From contig DXFE01000048.1 in NCBI GenBank assembly GCA_019114585.1, positions 6,387 through 70,386 on the forward strand: a stretch of 64,000 nucleotides of DNA, given 5' to 3'. The DNA is from Gemmiger_A avium. Its GTDB lineage: Bacteria > Bacillota > Clostridia > Oscillospirales > Ruminococcaceae. Below are positions 8,422-20,186 of this stretch, one piece after another. Position 1 is the first letter of the stretch. Each line of letters opens with the position of its first letter. The notes beneath the pieces are model-generated. The model searched no databases, had not been told where the DNA came from, and was given only the letters and a program-made list of their open reading frames with translations. A program made the position numbers and the translations under genes.

Positions 8422-8483
8422 CTTGTTCCCTCCCTTGGGCCTGAGGACCGGAGTTTAGCGATTACAGAGTAATCAACGTTCTA

Positions 8484-8512
8484 ATTATACAATGCAACCG
8501 AAGTCAAGTCAA
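8484..8512 (-). promoter_or_regulatory. Sigma-A promoter of rpsU
   Basis: Minus-strand TTGACT (8507-8512), 17-base spacer, TATAAT (8484-8489). A second TTGACT lies five bases nearer the -10 but gives a 12-base spacer. The predicted leader to the rpsU ATG is about 55 bases with no clear hairpin. Confidence 0.85.
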
Positions 8513-8567
8513 CAGGTATTTTGTTATCTTCAAAAGCTGTTCACAGGCTGTTCACAAACTGCCCCGA

Positions 8568-10976
<2,409 letters not shown>

Positions 10977-11032
10977 AAGCGATCAACTCCCGTATAAACT
11001 TTCCCGAACGCGCCCGGGGGCGCGGCGTGTTT

Positions 11033-11410
11033 TTATTCCTCGGTCTTGGGCTCTTCCTCGACCAGATAAGGGGCCAGGTCCAGTTCCTCGCCGTCGGCCC
11101 ACAGGTGCTCCAGATCGTAGAAGCTGCGGGCTTCCGGATAGAACACATGCACGATGACCTCGCCGTAGTCCAGCACGATCCAGTTGCGGGCGTCCATGCC
11201 CTCGGTGCGCAGGGGCTTGACGCCCTGCTGCTCCAGCTGGAACTCCAGTTCTTCGGCCAGGCTCTTCACGTGGGTGGACGAGATACCGCTGGCGATCACA
11301 AAGTAATCCGCCAGCACGGTCAGATCACGCACATGCAGCGCCTTGACGCTGGCAGCTTTTTTCTTGTCCAGCACCTTGGCGGCGGCAATGGCCAGTTCTT
11401 TGCTTTCCAT
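11033..11410 (-). CDS. rsfS: Ribosomal silencing factor RsfS (Iojap family)
   Basis: A 125-residue protein of the RsfS/Iojap family, which binds uL14 and blocks subunit joining when nutrients are short. The family core is visible: VLADYFVIASG, then STHVKSLAEELE, the basic/aromatic GMDARNWIVLDYGEVIVHVF and FYDLEHLWADGEEL. The C-terminus is an acidic tail (VEEEPKTEE). Neighbours are the LCP gene upstream (32-base gap) and leuS downstream, the conserved Firmicute order nadD-yqeK-(LCP)-rsfS-leuS, which supports the call. Confidence 0.95.
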   Translation of the reverse strand: MESKELAIAAAKVLDKKKAASVKALHVRDLTVLADYFVIASGISSTHVKSLAEELEFQLEQQGVKPLRTEGMDARNWIVLDYGEVIVHVFYPEARSFYDLEHLWADGEELDLAPYLVEEEPKTEE

Positions 11411-11442
11411 AGATTTGCCTCCTTTATGGGTGGGGGATGTGG

Positions 11443-12723
11443 TCAGTTATCCACACCGTTGGCTTCTTTTTCGGCTTCGGCGTCGGCATCCAGCTGGCCC
11501 ATATACTGCACGTTGGGATCGGTGGGGGTGCTGGAAGTGGTGCCCCACTCAGCCAGTTCAAGCTGTTCGGCGGGGACCTGTTCGCCGTAGGTGCGGAAGT
11601 AGGTGTTGAGCAGATCGGCGGTGCCTACCGGGTCGGCCACCACCACCGATTGTTTGTTGTAGGGCTGACCGTTGTACACCGGCATCTGGCAGATCATCAT
11701 GTCGGCGGAATCCACCTGCAGCAGGGACAGGCCCACGCTGGCGATGGTACCGGCAGGCATATCGGTGGTCAGATACTTGACCGCCACCGGAACCATCTTG
11801 ATCAGATCGCCCGCGGTCAGGGTGCGGAGCCGGCGGAACAGCGCCGCATAGAAGTTGCGCTGCATATTCAGGCGGTCGATGTCGCTGTTGGCATAGCCCT
11901 CGCCATAACGGCAGCGAACAAAGAACTCGGCCGCGTCGCCGTCCAGGGTGCGCACACCCTCCTTGATGGTACTGCCCTTGAAGGAAATGTCATGGGGCAC
12001 ATAGACCTCAATGCCGCCGAACAGGTCCACGATCTCTTTCAGGGACTGCATGTCGATGGTGGCGTAGTAGTCCACCGGCAGCTTGAGCTGGTCGCTGATC
12101 AGCTGGGCCAGGCTGGGAATGCCGTCGTTGCGCAGGGCCACCGCGTTGATCTTGCCGGTGGTACCGGCGATCTCGCCCACGAAGGTATCCCGGGGAATCT
12201 GCAGCATGTTGACCTTCTTATTCTTTACGTCAAAGTTGACATAAAGGATCATATCGGTCATGCCGTCGTTGGAGCTTGCGTCGTTGGAATAGGTTCGGCC
12301 CTCTTCGTAGTCGATACCGCAGACCAGCACGTTGACCACGTCGCCCCGGTATTCCTCAGCGGTGCGGATCTCTTCGGAAATGGACTGGGACGGGTTTTCG
12401 GGGGCGATATTGCTCATAACCCAGTGGTACACGCCCGCACCGGCGCCGACCAGCAGAACCAGGATCACCAGCAGGGTGACGAAGATATAAAAGCCGCAGC
12501 CGTGCTTTTTCTTTTTGTTCTGGCCGCGGCGCGGGGCGCTGTGCGCGGGTGCGCTGTGGGCAGGCGCCCGGTGGGTACCCTGGGAACTGCCCCGGGCAGA
12601 CGCGGTGTAAACGGTACGGGCGGACGAGGTGTGCACGGTGCGGCGGGCCGGAGAACCGGAACCGCTGCCGGTGCCGCGGGCGCCGCCGGTATTCAGCCGG
12701 CGGGGCTGTTGGTTATTGCTCAT
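11443..12723 (-). CDS. LytR-CpsA-Psr (LCP) family glycopolymer ligase
   Basis: A 426-residue membrane protein of the LCP family, which transfers teichoic acid or capsule chains from undecaprenyl pyrophosphate to peptidoglycan on the outer face. The first 75 residues are a Ser/Ala/Arg/His-rich cytoplasmic tail with repeated TVYTASA/SAPAHSAP-like segments; one membrane helix follows at about 77-99. The LCP core shows VLVCGIDYEEGRTYS, MLQIPRDTFV, KINAVALRNDG and RCRYGEGYANSDIDRLNMQRNF, which carries the conserved Arg/Asp residues. The stop of nadD-yqeK is two bases before the ATG and its 3' end supplies the GGAGG, so the pair is coupled. It is a candidate attachment enzyme for glycans built by the upstream-mapped transferases (inference). 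Confidence 0.93.
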   Translation of the reverse strand: MSNNQQPRRLNTGGARGTGSGSGSPARRTVHTSSARTVYTASARGSSQGTHRAPAHSAPAHSAPRRGQNKKKKHGCGFYIFVTLLVILVLLVGAGAGVYHWVMSNIAPENPSQSISEEIRTAEEYRGDVVNVLVCGIDYEEGRTYSNDASSNDGMTDMILYVNFDVKNKKVNMLQIPRDTFVGEIAGTTGKINAVALRNDGIPSLAQLISDQLKLPVDYYATIDMQSLKEIVDLFGGIEVYVPHDISFKGSTIKEGVRTLDGDAAEFFVRCRYGEGYANSDIDRLNMQRNFYAALFRRLRTLTAGDLIKMVPVAVKYLTTDMPAGTIASVGLSLLQVDSADMMICQMPVYNGQPYNKQSVVVADPVGTADLLNTYFRTYGEQVPAEQLELAEWGTTSSTPTDPNVQYMGQLDADAEAEKEANGVDN

Positions 12724-12725
12724 GT

Positions 12726-13892
12726 TCAGAAAGCCTCCAGATGATAGGGTCGCCGCAATTCGTCATAGGCCGCCAGGCTCACCGGGTCGATGGGCTTGTT
12801 CTGCTGGCGCATCCACAGGATATTCTGCCCCAGGCTTACCGCCATAGCCCGGTCCAGATCCTGGGCCAGCAGGGCGCGCAGCCAGTCTACCTCAGGGTAA
12901 CTGCGCTCGGCGCTGCACATATCGGCCAGGTAGATGATCTTGTCCAGCCGGGTCATGCCCGGTTTTCCGGCAGTGTGGTTGGCGATGGCGCTCAGGACCT
13001 CCTCGTCCTGCACGCCCCACCGGTGCTGTGCCAGAAGCGCCGCGCAGATCCCGTGCCACACGGGCACCGGCCGCTGGGCGGCACCTTTTGCTATTATAGC
13101 ATTATCCTGCAATATCTGCAATAATTCCGCCTTGGGGCGTTCTTTTGCGATATCGTGCAGCAGAGCGGCCAGGGCCGCCTTGTCCGGGTCGGCCCCGTAC
13201 TGCTTTGCCAGCTTGACCGCCAGCTTTTTCACGTTGAGGGTATGGGTATACCGCTTATCGCTCAGGGTACGCTTGGCCAGGCGGCGGGCCCCCTCGATGG
13301 AGATGGTGGGATGGGGCCGGTACAGATCGTACCGGCGGATGATCTCCCGGGCCTGGGGCGGGATGTTCTTGCGGCCGCGGCCGCTGCGGATCTCGCTGCT
13401 GGACACTTCCAGCGGGGTGCCGCCGGCAAATACCACCCGGCCGCCCTTCTGTTCCAGCCCGGCCGCGGCGGCAGCCAGCTGTTCCTCGTCCCCTTCCCGG
13501 CGGCTCTGTACCACCAGAATGGTGCAGGCCAGCAGCTGCTGCCAGTCCTTCCACCCGGTAAAGGATAGCAGCATGTCGCTGCCCACCGTGAGGAAGATCT
13601 GCGCGCCGGGGAACCGGTTTTCCAGCATGGCCACCGTGTCGATGGTGTAGCTGGCGCCGCCCCGCTCGATCTCCCAGCTGCTGACCTCCAGATCAGGGAA
13701 GATGGGCTCGAAGCAGCGGCACATGGCCAGGCGCAGATCCGGCGCGGTGGTGCTGGGGCTCTTGTGGGGCGGCAGGCAGGCGGGCATCACCACCACCCAG
13801 TCGGGCGCGACGGCCCGGATGGCCTGCTGCAGCAGATGGATATGGCCGTTGTGGGGCGGATCAAAGGTGCCCCCGAACAGCAGAACTCGCAT
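12726..13892 (-). CDS. nadD: NadD-YqeK fusion: nicotinate-nucleotide adenylyltransferase plus HD-domain dinucleotide hydrolase
   Basis: One 388-residue frame joins two enzymes that are separate neighbouring genes in Bacillus. Residues 1-190 are NadD: GGTFDPPHNGH at the N-terminus is the nucleotidyltransferase motif and SSSEIRSGRG is the second adenylyl-binding motif; it makes NaAD from NaMN and ATP. Residues 195-388 are YqeK: H in RYTHTLNVKKLA, LLHDIAKE (HD pair), WHG and IANHTAGKPGMTRLDKIIYLADM; the family hydrolyses Ap4A-type dinucleotides. No stop or frameshift separates the halves. It sits between yhbY and the LCP gene in the usual order. The fusion is known from some Clostridia. Confidence 0.94.
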   Translation of the reverse strand: MRVLLFGGTFDPPHNGHIHLLQQAIRAVAPDWVVVMPACLPPHKSPSTTAPDLRLAMCRCFEPIFPDLEVSSWEIERGGASYTIDTVAMLENRFPGAQIFLTVGSDMLLSFTGWKDWQQLLACTILVVQSRREGDEEQLAAAAAGLEQKGGRVVFAGGTPLEVSSSEIRSGRGRKNIPPQAREIIRRYDLYRPHPTISIEGARRLAKRTLSDKRYTHTLNVKKLAVKLAKQYGADPDKAALAALLHDIAKERPKAELLQILQDNAIIAKGAAQRPVPVWHGICAALLAQHRWGVQDEEVLSAIANHTAGKPGMTRLDKIIYLADMCSAERSYPEVDWLRALLAQDLDRAMAVSLGQNILWMRQQNKPIDPVSLAAYDELRRPYHLEAF

Positions 13893-13907
13893 AACAAACG
13901 CCGCCTT

Positions 13908-14204
13908 TTACTTCAGGATATCGGTGAATTTGCTGTCCTTATCCTTCTGCAGGAACAGCACAAACTTGGAGCCGATCACCTGCACCACTTCGGCGCCGGT
14001 GGCTTCGGCCAGAACGTTGGCGGCCTCGCGGGCGCTGTACAGGCTGTTGTCCAGCACCTTCATCTTGATCAGTTCCCGGGCGGCCAGACAGTCGGCGGTG
14101 GACTTGATCAGGGTTTCGTCGATCTCCCCTTTGCCCACCTGAAAGACCGGGTCCAGGGTGTTGGCGGCGCCGCGCAGGGCCGCCCGCTGTTTGCTGGTAA
14201 GCAT
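13908..14204 (-). CDS. yhbY: YhbY family RNA-binding protein (CRM domain)
   Basis: A 98-residue single CRM-domain protein associated with pre-50S particles. MLTSKQRAALRGAANTLDP and the GKGEIDETLIKSTADCLAARELIKMKVL segment match the family; the usual GxxG RNA-binding loop appears as VGKGE. It ends in a lysine/aspartate-rich stretch. It lies 15 bases upstream of nadD-yqeK, the conserved neighbour. Confidence 0.92.
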   Translation of the reverse strand: MLTSKQRAALRGAANTLDPVFQVGKGEIDETLIKSTADCLAARELIKMKVLDNSLYSAREAANVLAEATGAEVVQVIGSKFVLFLQKDKDSKFTDILK

Positions 14205-14263
14205 GAATTTCTTCTCCTTGTCAACTCACGCGCCCACGGCGGGGCGCTGGGCCTGGATTCGGA

Positions 14264-14908
14264 TTATACGGATTCGCAGCCGGCCAGAAATTCCGGCAGC
14301 GCCTGCTGCAGCCGGGCCAGGGCGTGGCCCCGGTGGCTGATGGCGTCCTTCTGCTCATCGGCCAGCTCGGCGTAGGTAAGCCCCTCGCTGTTGGGGCGGG
14401 TGGTGCCGTCCGGCAGGCCCACCCCGTCGGGCACAAAGAGCGGATCGTAGCCGAAGCCGTTGGTACCCCGGCGCTCGAAGATCACCCGGCCCGGGCAGTC
14501 GCCGGTGACCACCAGATCCCGCCCGTCGGGCATCCACAGGCAGACCGCCGACACAAAGCGGGCGGTGCGCTGCCCTTCCGGCACATCGGCCAGTTCGGCC
14601 AGCAGCTTGTCATTGTTGGCCTCGTCGTCCCCGTGGCGGCCGCAGTACCGGGCGCTGTAGACGCCGGGCGCGCCGCCCAGCGCGTCCACCTCCAGGCCGG
14701 AGTCATCGGCCACGGTGGGCAGACCCGCCAGGGCGCTGATGGTTTGGGCCTTGATGCGGGCATTCTCCGCAAAGGTGGTGCCGGTCTCTTCCGGCTCGCA
14801 GGTGATGCCCAGCTCCTTCTGGCTTTTGACCTGATGGCCCTGGGCCTCCAGAATGCGGCGCAGTTCCTTGAGTTTGCCGGCGTTGCCGGTGGCGGCGCAG
14901 ATCAGCAT
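14264..14908 (-). CDS. rdgB: XTP/dITP diphosphatase (RdgB/HAM1)
   Basis: A 214-residue house-cleaning pyrophosphatase that removes XTP, ITP and dITP from the nucleotide pool. The substrate loop ATGNAGKLKEL is at the N-terminus; ADDSGLEVDALGGAPGVYSARY and the later GTNGFGYDPLFVPDG and SHRGHAL segments are complete. AAAGGAG precedes the ATG at 14908. The gene lies 86 bases after ftsY and 59 before yhbY in the same direction. Confidence 0.95.
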   Translation of the reverse strand: MLICAATGNAGKLKELRRILEAQGHQVKSQKELGITCEPEETGTTFAENARIKAQTISALAGLPTVADDSGLEVDALGGAPGVYSARYCGRHGDDEANNDKLLAELADVPEGQRTARFVSAVCLWMPDGRDLVVTGDCPGRVIFERRGTNGFGYDPLFVPDGVGLPDGTTRPNSEGLTYAELADEQKDAISHRGHALARLQQALPEFLAGCESV

Positions 14909-14994
14909 GGGGAGGGCTCCTTTCTTAAGTACGAATCGGCCGGCGCTATCGTTGCGGCCGTTTTGTGAACATTTTGAAAATTTGCCGGCGGGGT

Positions 14995-15915
14995 TTACTT
15001 CTCCCCGCCCAGCAGACCGTCCGCAAAGGCGCGGGGATCGAACTCCATCAGGTCGTCGATGCCCTCGCCCACCCCCACGAACCGGACCGGCAGGCCCAGC
15101 TTATCCTTGACGGCGATGACGCTGCCGCCCTTGGCGGTGCCGTCCAGCTTGGTGAGGATGATACCGGTGGCCCCGGCGGCGTCGATGAACTGGCTGGCCT
15201 GGTTGATGGCGTTCTGGCCGGTGATGGCGTCCAGTACCAGGAAGGTCTCCACGCTGGCGGTCTCGCTGGCCTTTTTCACCGAACGGCTGATCTTGGAAAG
15301 CTCGTCCATCAGGTTCTTTTTGTTATGCAGGCGGCCGGCGGTATCGCAGATGACCAGGTCATAGCCCCGGGCCTCGGCGGACTTGACCGCGTCGAAGATC
15401 ACGGCGGCGGGGTCGGCCCCCTCGCCCGCCTTGACGATGGGCACACCGGCCCGGCCGGCCCAGACCTCCAGCTGTTCGGTGGCGGCGGCGCGGAAGGTAT
15501 CGCCCGCGGCCAGCATGACCTTACGGCCCTGGCCCTTGTACAGGGCGGCCAGCTTGGCGATGCTGGTGGTCTTGCCCACCCCGTTGACCCCGATCACCAG
15601 CACCACGGCCGGATGACCGGACAGATCCAGCGGACGGTCGGCGGCCAGATGCTCGGCCACCAGGTCTTTCAGGGTTTCCAGCGCTTCTTCGCCGGTGCGG
15701 ATGTGGCGGCTTTCCACCGTGCGGCGCAGCTGTTCCACCAGCTGGAAAGCGGTGTCGGCCCCCACGTCGGCCAAAATCAGCTGTTCCTCCAGCTCATCGT
15801 ACAGATCGTCGGTGATCTGGCTGCCGATCAGTTTGTTGCGGATCGCGCCGAAAAAGCCCGTGCGGGTCTTTTTCAGGCCGTCGTCCAGTTTTTTCTTGTT
15901 GCCAAACAGGCCCAT
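14995..15915 (-). CDS. ftsY: Signal recognition particle receptor FtsY
   Basis: A 306-residue SRP-receptor GTPase that docks SRP-ribosome complexes at the membrane. The N domain starts directly (MGLFGNKKKLDDGLKKTRTG), so the long acidic A domain of E. coli FtsY is absent, as is usual in Firmicutes. G1 is GVNGVGKTTS, then DTFRAAATEQL, the DTAGR G3 motif and TKLDGTAKGG G4 motif. ATG 15915 has AAGGAGG nine bases upstream; a GTG at 15924 lies inside that ribosome-binding site and is unlikely. It sits right after smc, the common Firmicute order rnc-smc-ftsY. Confidence 0.97.
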   Translation of the reverse strand: MGLFGNKKKLDDGLKKTRTGFFGAIRNKLIGSQITDDLYDELEEQLILADVGADTAFQLVEQLRRTVESRHIRTGEEALETLKDLVAEHLAADRPLDLSGHPAVVLVIGVNGVGKTTSIAKLAALYKGQGRKVMLAAGDTFRAAATEQLEVWAGRAGVPIVKAGEGADPAAVIFDAVKSAEARGYDLVICDTAGRLHNKKNLMDELSKISRSVKKASETASVETFLVLDAITGQNAINQASQFIDAAGATGIILTKLDGTAKGGSVIAVKDKLGLPVRFVGVGEGIDDLMEFDPRAFADGLLGGEK

Positions 15916-15937
15916 GATGGGCACCTCCTTACACAGA

Positions 15938-18900
15938 TCAGGATACCAGGGTGGCGTCCACCTCGTCCAGGTCCAGACGCAGCAGCTTGGACACGCCGTC
16001 CTCCTGCATGGTCACACCGTAGAGCACGTCGGCAGCTTCCATGGTGCCGCGGCGGTGGGTGATGACGATGAACTGGGTGCGGTCCGAAATGCGGCGCAGG
16101 TACTGGGCGTACCGGGCCACGTTCACGTCGTCCAGCGCGGCCTCGATCTCGTCCAGGATGCAGAAGGGCGAGGGGTTGACCGCCAGGATGGCGAAGTAGA
16201 TGCAGATGGCCACCAGCGACTGCTCGCCGCCGGAAAGGGCCGCCAGGTTCTTGATGACCTTGCCCGGCGGGGAGACCTGGATGTCGATGCCGCTTTCCAG
16301 CACGTTCTCCTCGTCCGACAGGGTCAGCCGGGCGGTGCCGCCGCCGAACAGTTCGGCAAAGATGCGGGCAAAGTTGATGTTGATCTGCTTGAAGTTGGCG
16401 GTGAAGATCTCCTTCATCTCCCCGGCCAGCTCGGCGATCAGGCGGGTCAGCTCGGCCTTGCTCTTTTCCACATCCCGCACCTGGCTGCGCAGAAATTCAA
16501 ACCGCTCGCTGACCTCGGCGTATTCCTCAATGGCGCCCACGTTCACGTTGCCCAGCGCCCGGATCTTGCCCCGCAGCTCCTGCACCTCCCGGCGCAGGTC
16601 GGCGGCGCTTTCAAAGGGCACGCACTGGCCCTCCGCATCGTGGGGGGTCAGCTGGTATTCCTCCCAGAGCTTGGCCACCGTCTGGTCGTAATCGGTCTCG
16701 GCGGCGGCTTTGCGTTCGGTCAGGCGGGCCATCTCCTGGCTCATCTTTTCCCGCTGGTCGGTCACATTGCGGGACTGCTGGGACTGCCTGGTGGTGAGGC
16801 CCTCCTGGATCATGCGGGCCTCGGTGGCGGCGCGGATGGCCTGCTCCACCTGGTTGATCCGCTCGTTGGCAGCGGCCTTTTCCGCCTGGATGGCGGCCAC
16901 GTCCGCCCGGTTCTTCTCGTTGAGCTGCTCCAGCGCGCCGATGCTGCGTGCCAGTTCCCGGGCGCGGGCGGCGTTCTCGCCGGTACGGCTTTCCAGGTTC
17001 TCGATGGCAGCCCGGTGCATGTCCCCGTCCTTTTCCGCGCCCAGACGGGCCAGACGCTTCTCGCTCAGCTCGTCGGACAGGCGGGCCCGGGTGGCCAGGA
17101 ACTCGTCGTCGCTGCCGGCCAGGTCGGCCAGCTGGGCTTCCAGATGGGCGATTTCCTCCCCCAGCCGGGCATCCTCTTCGGCGGCGGTCTGGGCCTGGGC
17201 ACGGGCAGACTCGATGCGCCCGGCCAGCTGCTCGTTCTCGGCCTCCAGCCCGGCCAGGGTCTCGTCGGCCTGGGCCAGGGCGTTTTTCAGCCGCTCGCAC
17301 TCCATCTCGGCGCGGATCTTGTCCCCGCCGGCGGTGATGGCTTCGCTGCCGGTGGCGGTGAGCTCGGCGGTGAGGGCGTCCACCTCGGCTTTCCACTTGT
17401 CGGTGGATTCCCGGGCCTGCTCCTGCTTTTTATCCAGTGCTTCCAGCTTGGCTTTCAGTTCGTCGATCTCCTGCTTGCGGCTGAACACGCCCGCGGTGCG
17501 GGACACGCTGCCGCCGGTGAAGGAACCGCCCGCGTTGACCACCTGGCCGTCCACCGTGACCACCCGGTTGCGGTAGCGCAGTTCCCGGGCCACGCGGCTG
17601 GCCTCGTTGATGTCTTCCACCACGATGATGCGGCCAAGCAGGTTATCCACCACGGCGGCGTAGCGGGCGTCGGCCTGCACCAGGTCGGCGGCCACCCGGG
17701 CCCCGGCGGGCAGCGGGCCGGAGAACCGGCTGCCCTGCACCGTATCCAGCGGCAGGAAGGTGGCGCGGCCGGATTTGGTATCCCGCAAAAAGGCGATGGC
17801 CGCTTTGGCGGAGGTTTCCCCTTCCACCACGATGTTCTGCATGGCAAAGCCCAGGGCGGTCTCGATGGCCACCTCATACCCCGGTTCCACCGTGAGCACC
17901 GTGCCCACCGGGCCGATGATGCCCCGCAGCCGCCGTTCCCGGGCGGCGCGCATGACGGTTTTGACGCTCTGCTGGAAACCGTCCATATTCCGTTCCAGGT
18001 CCCGCAGCACCTGCAGCCGCTGCTGGGCGGCCTCGGCCTGCCGCTGCAGGGACTGCTCGGCCGCGTCGGCCTGTTCCAGCTGACGGCGGCGGCTGTCCAG
18101 CTTCAGCTGCAGGCCGCCCTTGATGTTCTCCAGCCTTGTGACCGTCTCGCACACCTGGGCCAGATAGGCTTCGGTATCGGCCTGCTCGGTGCGCAAAGCC
18201 TCCCGCTGGGCGCGGGCGGTTTCCAGTTCCGCGGCGGCGGCGGTCTGCCGCTCCCGGGCCTGTTCCCCGGCGCCGGCGGCGGACGCCGCCTGCACCCGCA
18301 GGCCGGTCTGCCGGTCGGTCAGTTCCGCCAGCTGGGCGGTCAGCTGACCCCGGCGCTCGCCGGTGGCCTGGCTGCCCTCCTGGATCTGGCGCAGACGCTC
18401 CTCCAGGCGGGCAATGGCCTCGTCCAGCTGGGCGCACCGGGCGGCGGCCTCCTCACAGGCGGCCTGCTTCTCGGCGATCTGGGCCGCGATGGCCTCCTTG
18501 CCCGCCTGCCCCTGCTCGATCTCTCCGCGCAGGGAGGCGATGGTGGTTTCGTTATGGGCGATGTCATTGTTCAGCACGGCGATGCGGCTGTCGCTGCCGG
18601 CCATCTCCTCGGTGATGGCCCGGATGTCCGCGTTGCGCCGCTCGATCTCCACCGTGTACTGCTGCACCCGGCGGCGGATCTCCTCGGTCTCGGCGTCGAT
18701 GGACTCCAGCTCGACGGTGAGCCGGTCGTAGTCCGCCTGGGCGGTCTCGAACCGGCGCTGCTGTTCCCGCACCGTTTCCCGGCTGCGGCGGATGTTGTCC
18801 ACCCAGAGGGTGATCTCCCGCTCCTTGCGGCGGGCGCTCAGTTCCAGGAACTGCTGCGCCTTCTGGCTCTCCTTTTCCAGGGGGCCCACCCGGGATTCCA

Positions 18901-19495
18901 GTTCGGCCAGAATATCCCGCAGACGGACCAGGTTGTCCTCGGCCCCGGCCAGACGGCGCTCGGCCTCGTTTTTCCGGTACCGGTAGCGGGCAATGCCGGA
19001 GGCCTCCTCAAAGATCTCCCGGCGCTCGTTGCTTTTGGCGCCCACGATCTCGGCGATGCGGCCCTGGCTGATGATGGAGTAGCCGTCCCGGCCCACGCCG
19101 GTGTCCAGAAACAGCTCGTAGATATCCTTGAGCCGCACGTTCTGGCCGTTGATGGTGTACTCGCTTTCGCCGCTGCGGTAGTACCGGCGGCCGATGGTCA
19201 CCTGATCCGCGTCCACGTCGATGCGGCGGTCCAGGTTGTCCATGGTCAGGTTGACCATGGCGTAGCCCATGGCGCCCCGGGTCTGGGTGCCGCCAAAGAT
19301 CACGTCCTCCATCTTGCCCGCACCGCGCAGCTGCTTGGAGCTGGTTTCGCCCAGCACCCAGCGGATGGCGTCGGATATATTGCTTTTGCCGGAACCGTTG
19401 GGCCCCACCACGGCGGTGATGCCCGGCCCGATCTTGATCTTGGTGCGATCCGGGAAACTTTTGAAGCCCTGGATCTCCAGTTCCTGTAATACCAT
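15938..19495 (-). CDS. smc: Chromosome segregation protein SMC
   Basis: A full-length 1185-residue SMC ATPase that, with ScpA and ScpB, compacts and segregates origins. Walker A GPNGSGKS is at residues 31-38; the ABC signature LSGGEQSLVA and Walker B FCILDEIEAALD lie about 100 and 75 residues from the C-terminus. Two long Glu/Arg/Ala-rich coiled coils (roughly 170-500 and 660-1010) flank a hinge near 515-655 that includes GIIGPVGTVLTVEPGYEVAIE. It is 25 bases after rnc and 22 before ftsY. The coiled coils are alanine- and arginine-rich because of the high GC content. Confidence 0.98.
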   Translation of the reverse strand: MVLQELEIQGFKSFPDRTKIKIGPGITAVVGPNGSGKSNISDAIRWVLGETSSKQLRGAGKMEDVIFGGTQTRGAMGYAMVNLTMDNLDRRIDVDADQVTIGRRYYRSGESEYTINGQNVRLKDIYELFLDTGVGRDGYSIISQGRIAEIVGAKSNERREIFEEASGIARYRYRKNEAERRLAGAEDNLVRLRDILAELESRVGPLEKESQKAQQFLELSARRKEREITLWVDNIRRSRETVREQQRRFETAQADYDRLTVELESIDAETEEIRRRVQQYTVEIERRNADIRAITEEMAGSDSRIAVLNNDIAHNETTIASLRGEIEQGQAGKEAIAAQIAEKQAACEEAAARCAQLDEAIARLEERLRQIQEGSQATGERRGQLTAQLAELTDRQTGLRVQAASAAGAGEQARERQTAAAAELETARAQREALRTEQADTEAYLAQVCETVTRLENIKGGLQLKLDSRRRQLEQADAAEQSLQRQAEAAQQRLQVLRDLERNMDGFQQSVKTVMRAARERRLRGIIGPVGTVLTVEPGYEVAIETALGFAMQNIVVEGETSAKAAIAFLRDTKSGRATFLPLDTVQGSRFSGPLPAGARVAADLVQADARYAAVVDNLLGRIIVVEDINEASRVARELRYRNRVVTVDGQVVNAGGSFTGGSVSRTAGVFSRKQEIDELKAKLEALDKKQEQARESTDKWKAEVDALTAELTATGSEAITAGGDKIRAEMECERLKNALAQADETLAGLEAENEQLAGRIESARAQAQTAAEEDARLGEEIAHLEAQLADLAGSDDEFLATRARLSDELSEKRLARLGAEKDGDMHRAAIENLESRTGENAARARELARSIGALEQLNEKNRADVAAIQAEKAAANERINQVEQAIRAATEARMIQEGLTTRQSQQSRNVTDQREKMSQEMARLTERKAAAETDYDQTVAKLWEEYQLTPHDAEGQCVPFESAADLRREVQELRGKIRALGNVNVGAIEEYAEVSERFEFLRSQVRDVEKSKAELTRLIAELAGEMKEIFTANFKQININFARIFAELFGGGTARLTLSDEENVLESGIDIQVSPPGKVIKNLAALSGGEQSLVAICIYFAILAVNPSPFCILDEIEAALDDVNVARYAQYLRRISDRTQFIVITHRRGTMEAADVLYGVTMQEDGVSKLLRLDLDEVDATLVS

Positions 19496-19520
19496 TCGCG
19501 CGCTCCTAACCTAAACGGGA

Positions 19521-20186
19521 TCAGGAGGTCAGGCCCATCAGGGCCAGCGCCTCCCGGGCGGCGTGCTGCTCGGCCGCCTTTTTGCTGTGGCCGGACCCCC
19601 GGCCGATGCAGTTGGAGTTCAGATACACCGCCACCACAAACCGCTTGTCATGGTCGGGGCCGGTCTCCTGTTCCACCTCGTAGCGCAGACGCTCCTCGGG
19701 GTTCTGCTGGATGACCTCCTGCAGCTGGGTCTTGTAGTCGGCCTCGGCGGTCTTGCCCTCGGTGATGAAGGGCAGGATAAAGGCGCGGGCCACCTCGATG
19801 CCGCCATCCAGATACAAAGCGGCGATCAGCGCCTCAAAGGCGTCGGACACCACGCTGGGCCGGGTGCGGCCGCCGCAGCGTTCCTCGCCCTTGCCCAGAC
19901 GCAGGTACCGGCCCAGCTCGATCTCCTGGGCAAAGTTGAACAAAGCGCTCTCACACACCAGGCTGGCCCGGGCGCGGGTGAGTTCCCCTTCCGGCCGGTC
20001 CTTCCACTGGTGGAACAGATGATCCGCCACCACGATGGAGAGCACGCTGTCCCCCAGAAACTCCAGCCGCTCGTTGTGGTGCACCGGGGTGCGGCTTTCG
20101 TTGGCGTAGCTGGTGTGGGTGAGGGCGGTCGCCAGCAGGGTGGGGTCCTTAAAGGTATAACCGATGGTTTTTTCCAAAGGATGCAT
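19521..20186 (-). CDS. rnc: Ribonuclease III
   Basis: A 221-residue double-strand-specific endoribonuclease that processes rRNA precursors. The signature ERLEFLGDSVL is at 39-49, and the second acidic pair lies in SDAFEALIAALYLDGG near 115-130. The C-terminal 70 residues form a dsRNA-binding domain ending in GRGSGHSKKAAEQHAAREAL. Its ATG shares one base with the plsX stop (TAATG), so translation is coupled. It is followed by smc. Confidence 0.97.
   Translation of the reverse strand: MHPLEKTIGYTFKDPTLLATALTHTSYANESRTPVHHNERLEFLGDSVLSIVVADHLFHQWKDRPEGELTRARASLVCESALFNFAQEIELGRYLRLGKGEERCGGRTRPSVVSDAFEALIAALYLDGGIEVARAFILPFITEGKTAEADYKTQLQEVIQQNPEERLRYEVEQETGPDHDKRFVVAVYLNSNCIGRGSGHSKKAAEQHAAREALALMGLTS

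Noticed and set aside
10977..11032. Possible T-box before leuS
   Set aside because: Only 56 bases separate leuS from rsfS and no GGTGG-type box or terminator is present.
15695..19489. A 1264-codon open frame on the plus strand opposite smc
   Set aside because: It is antisense to an intact SMC gene, is Gly/His/Leu-rich without domains, and is expected from GC-rich codon structure.
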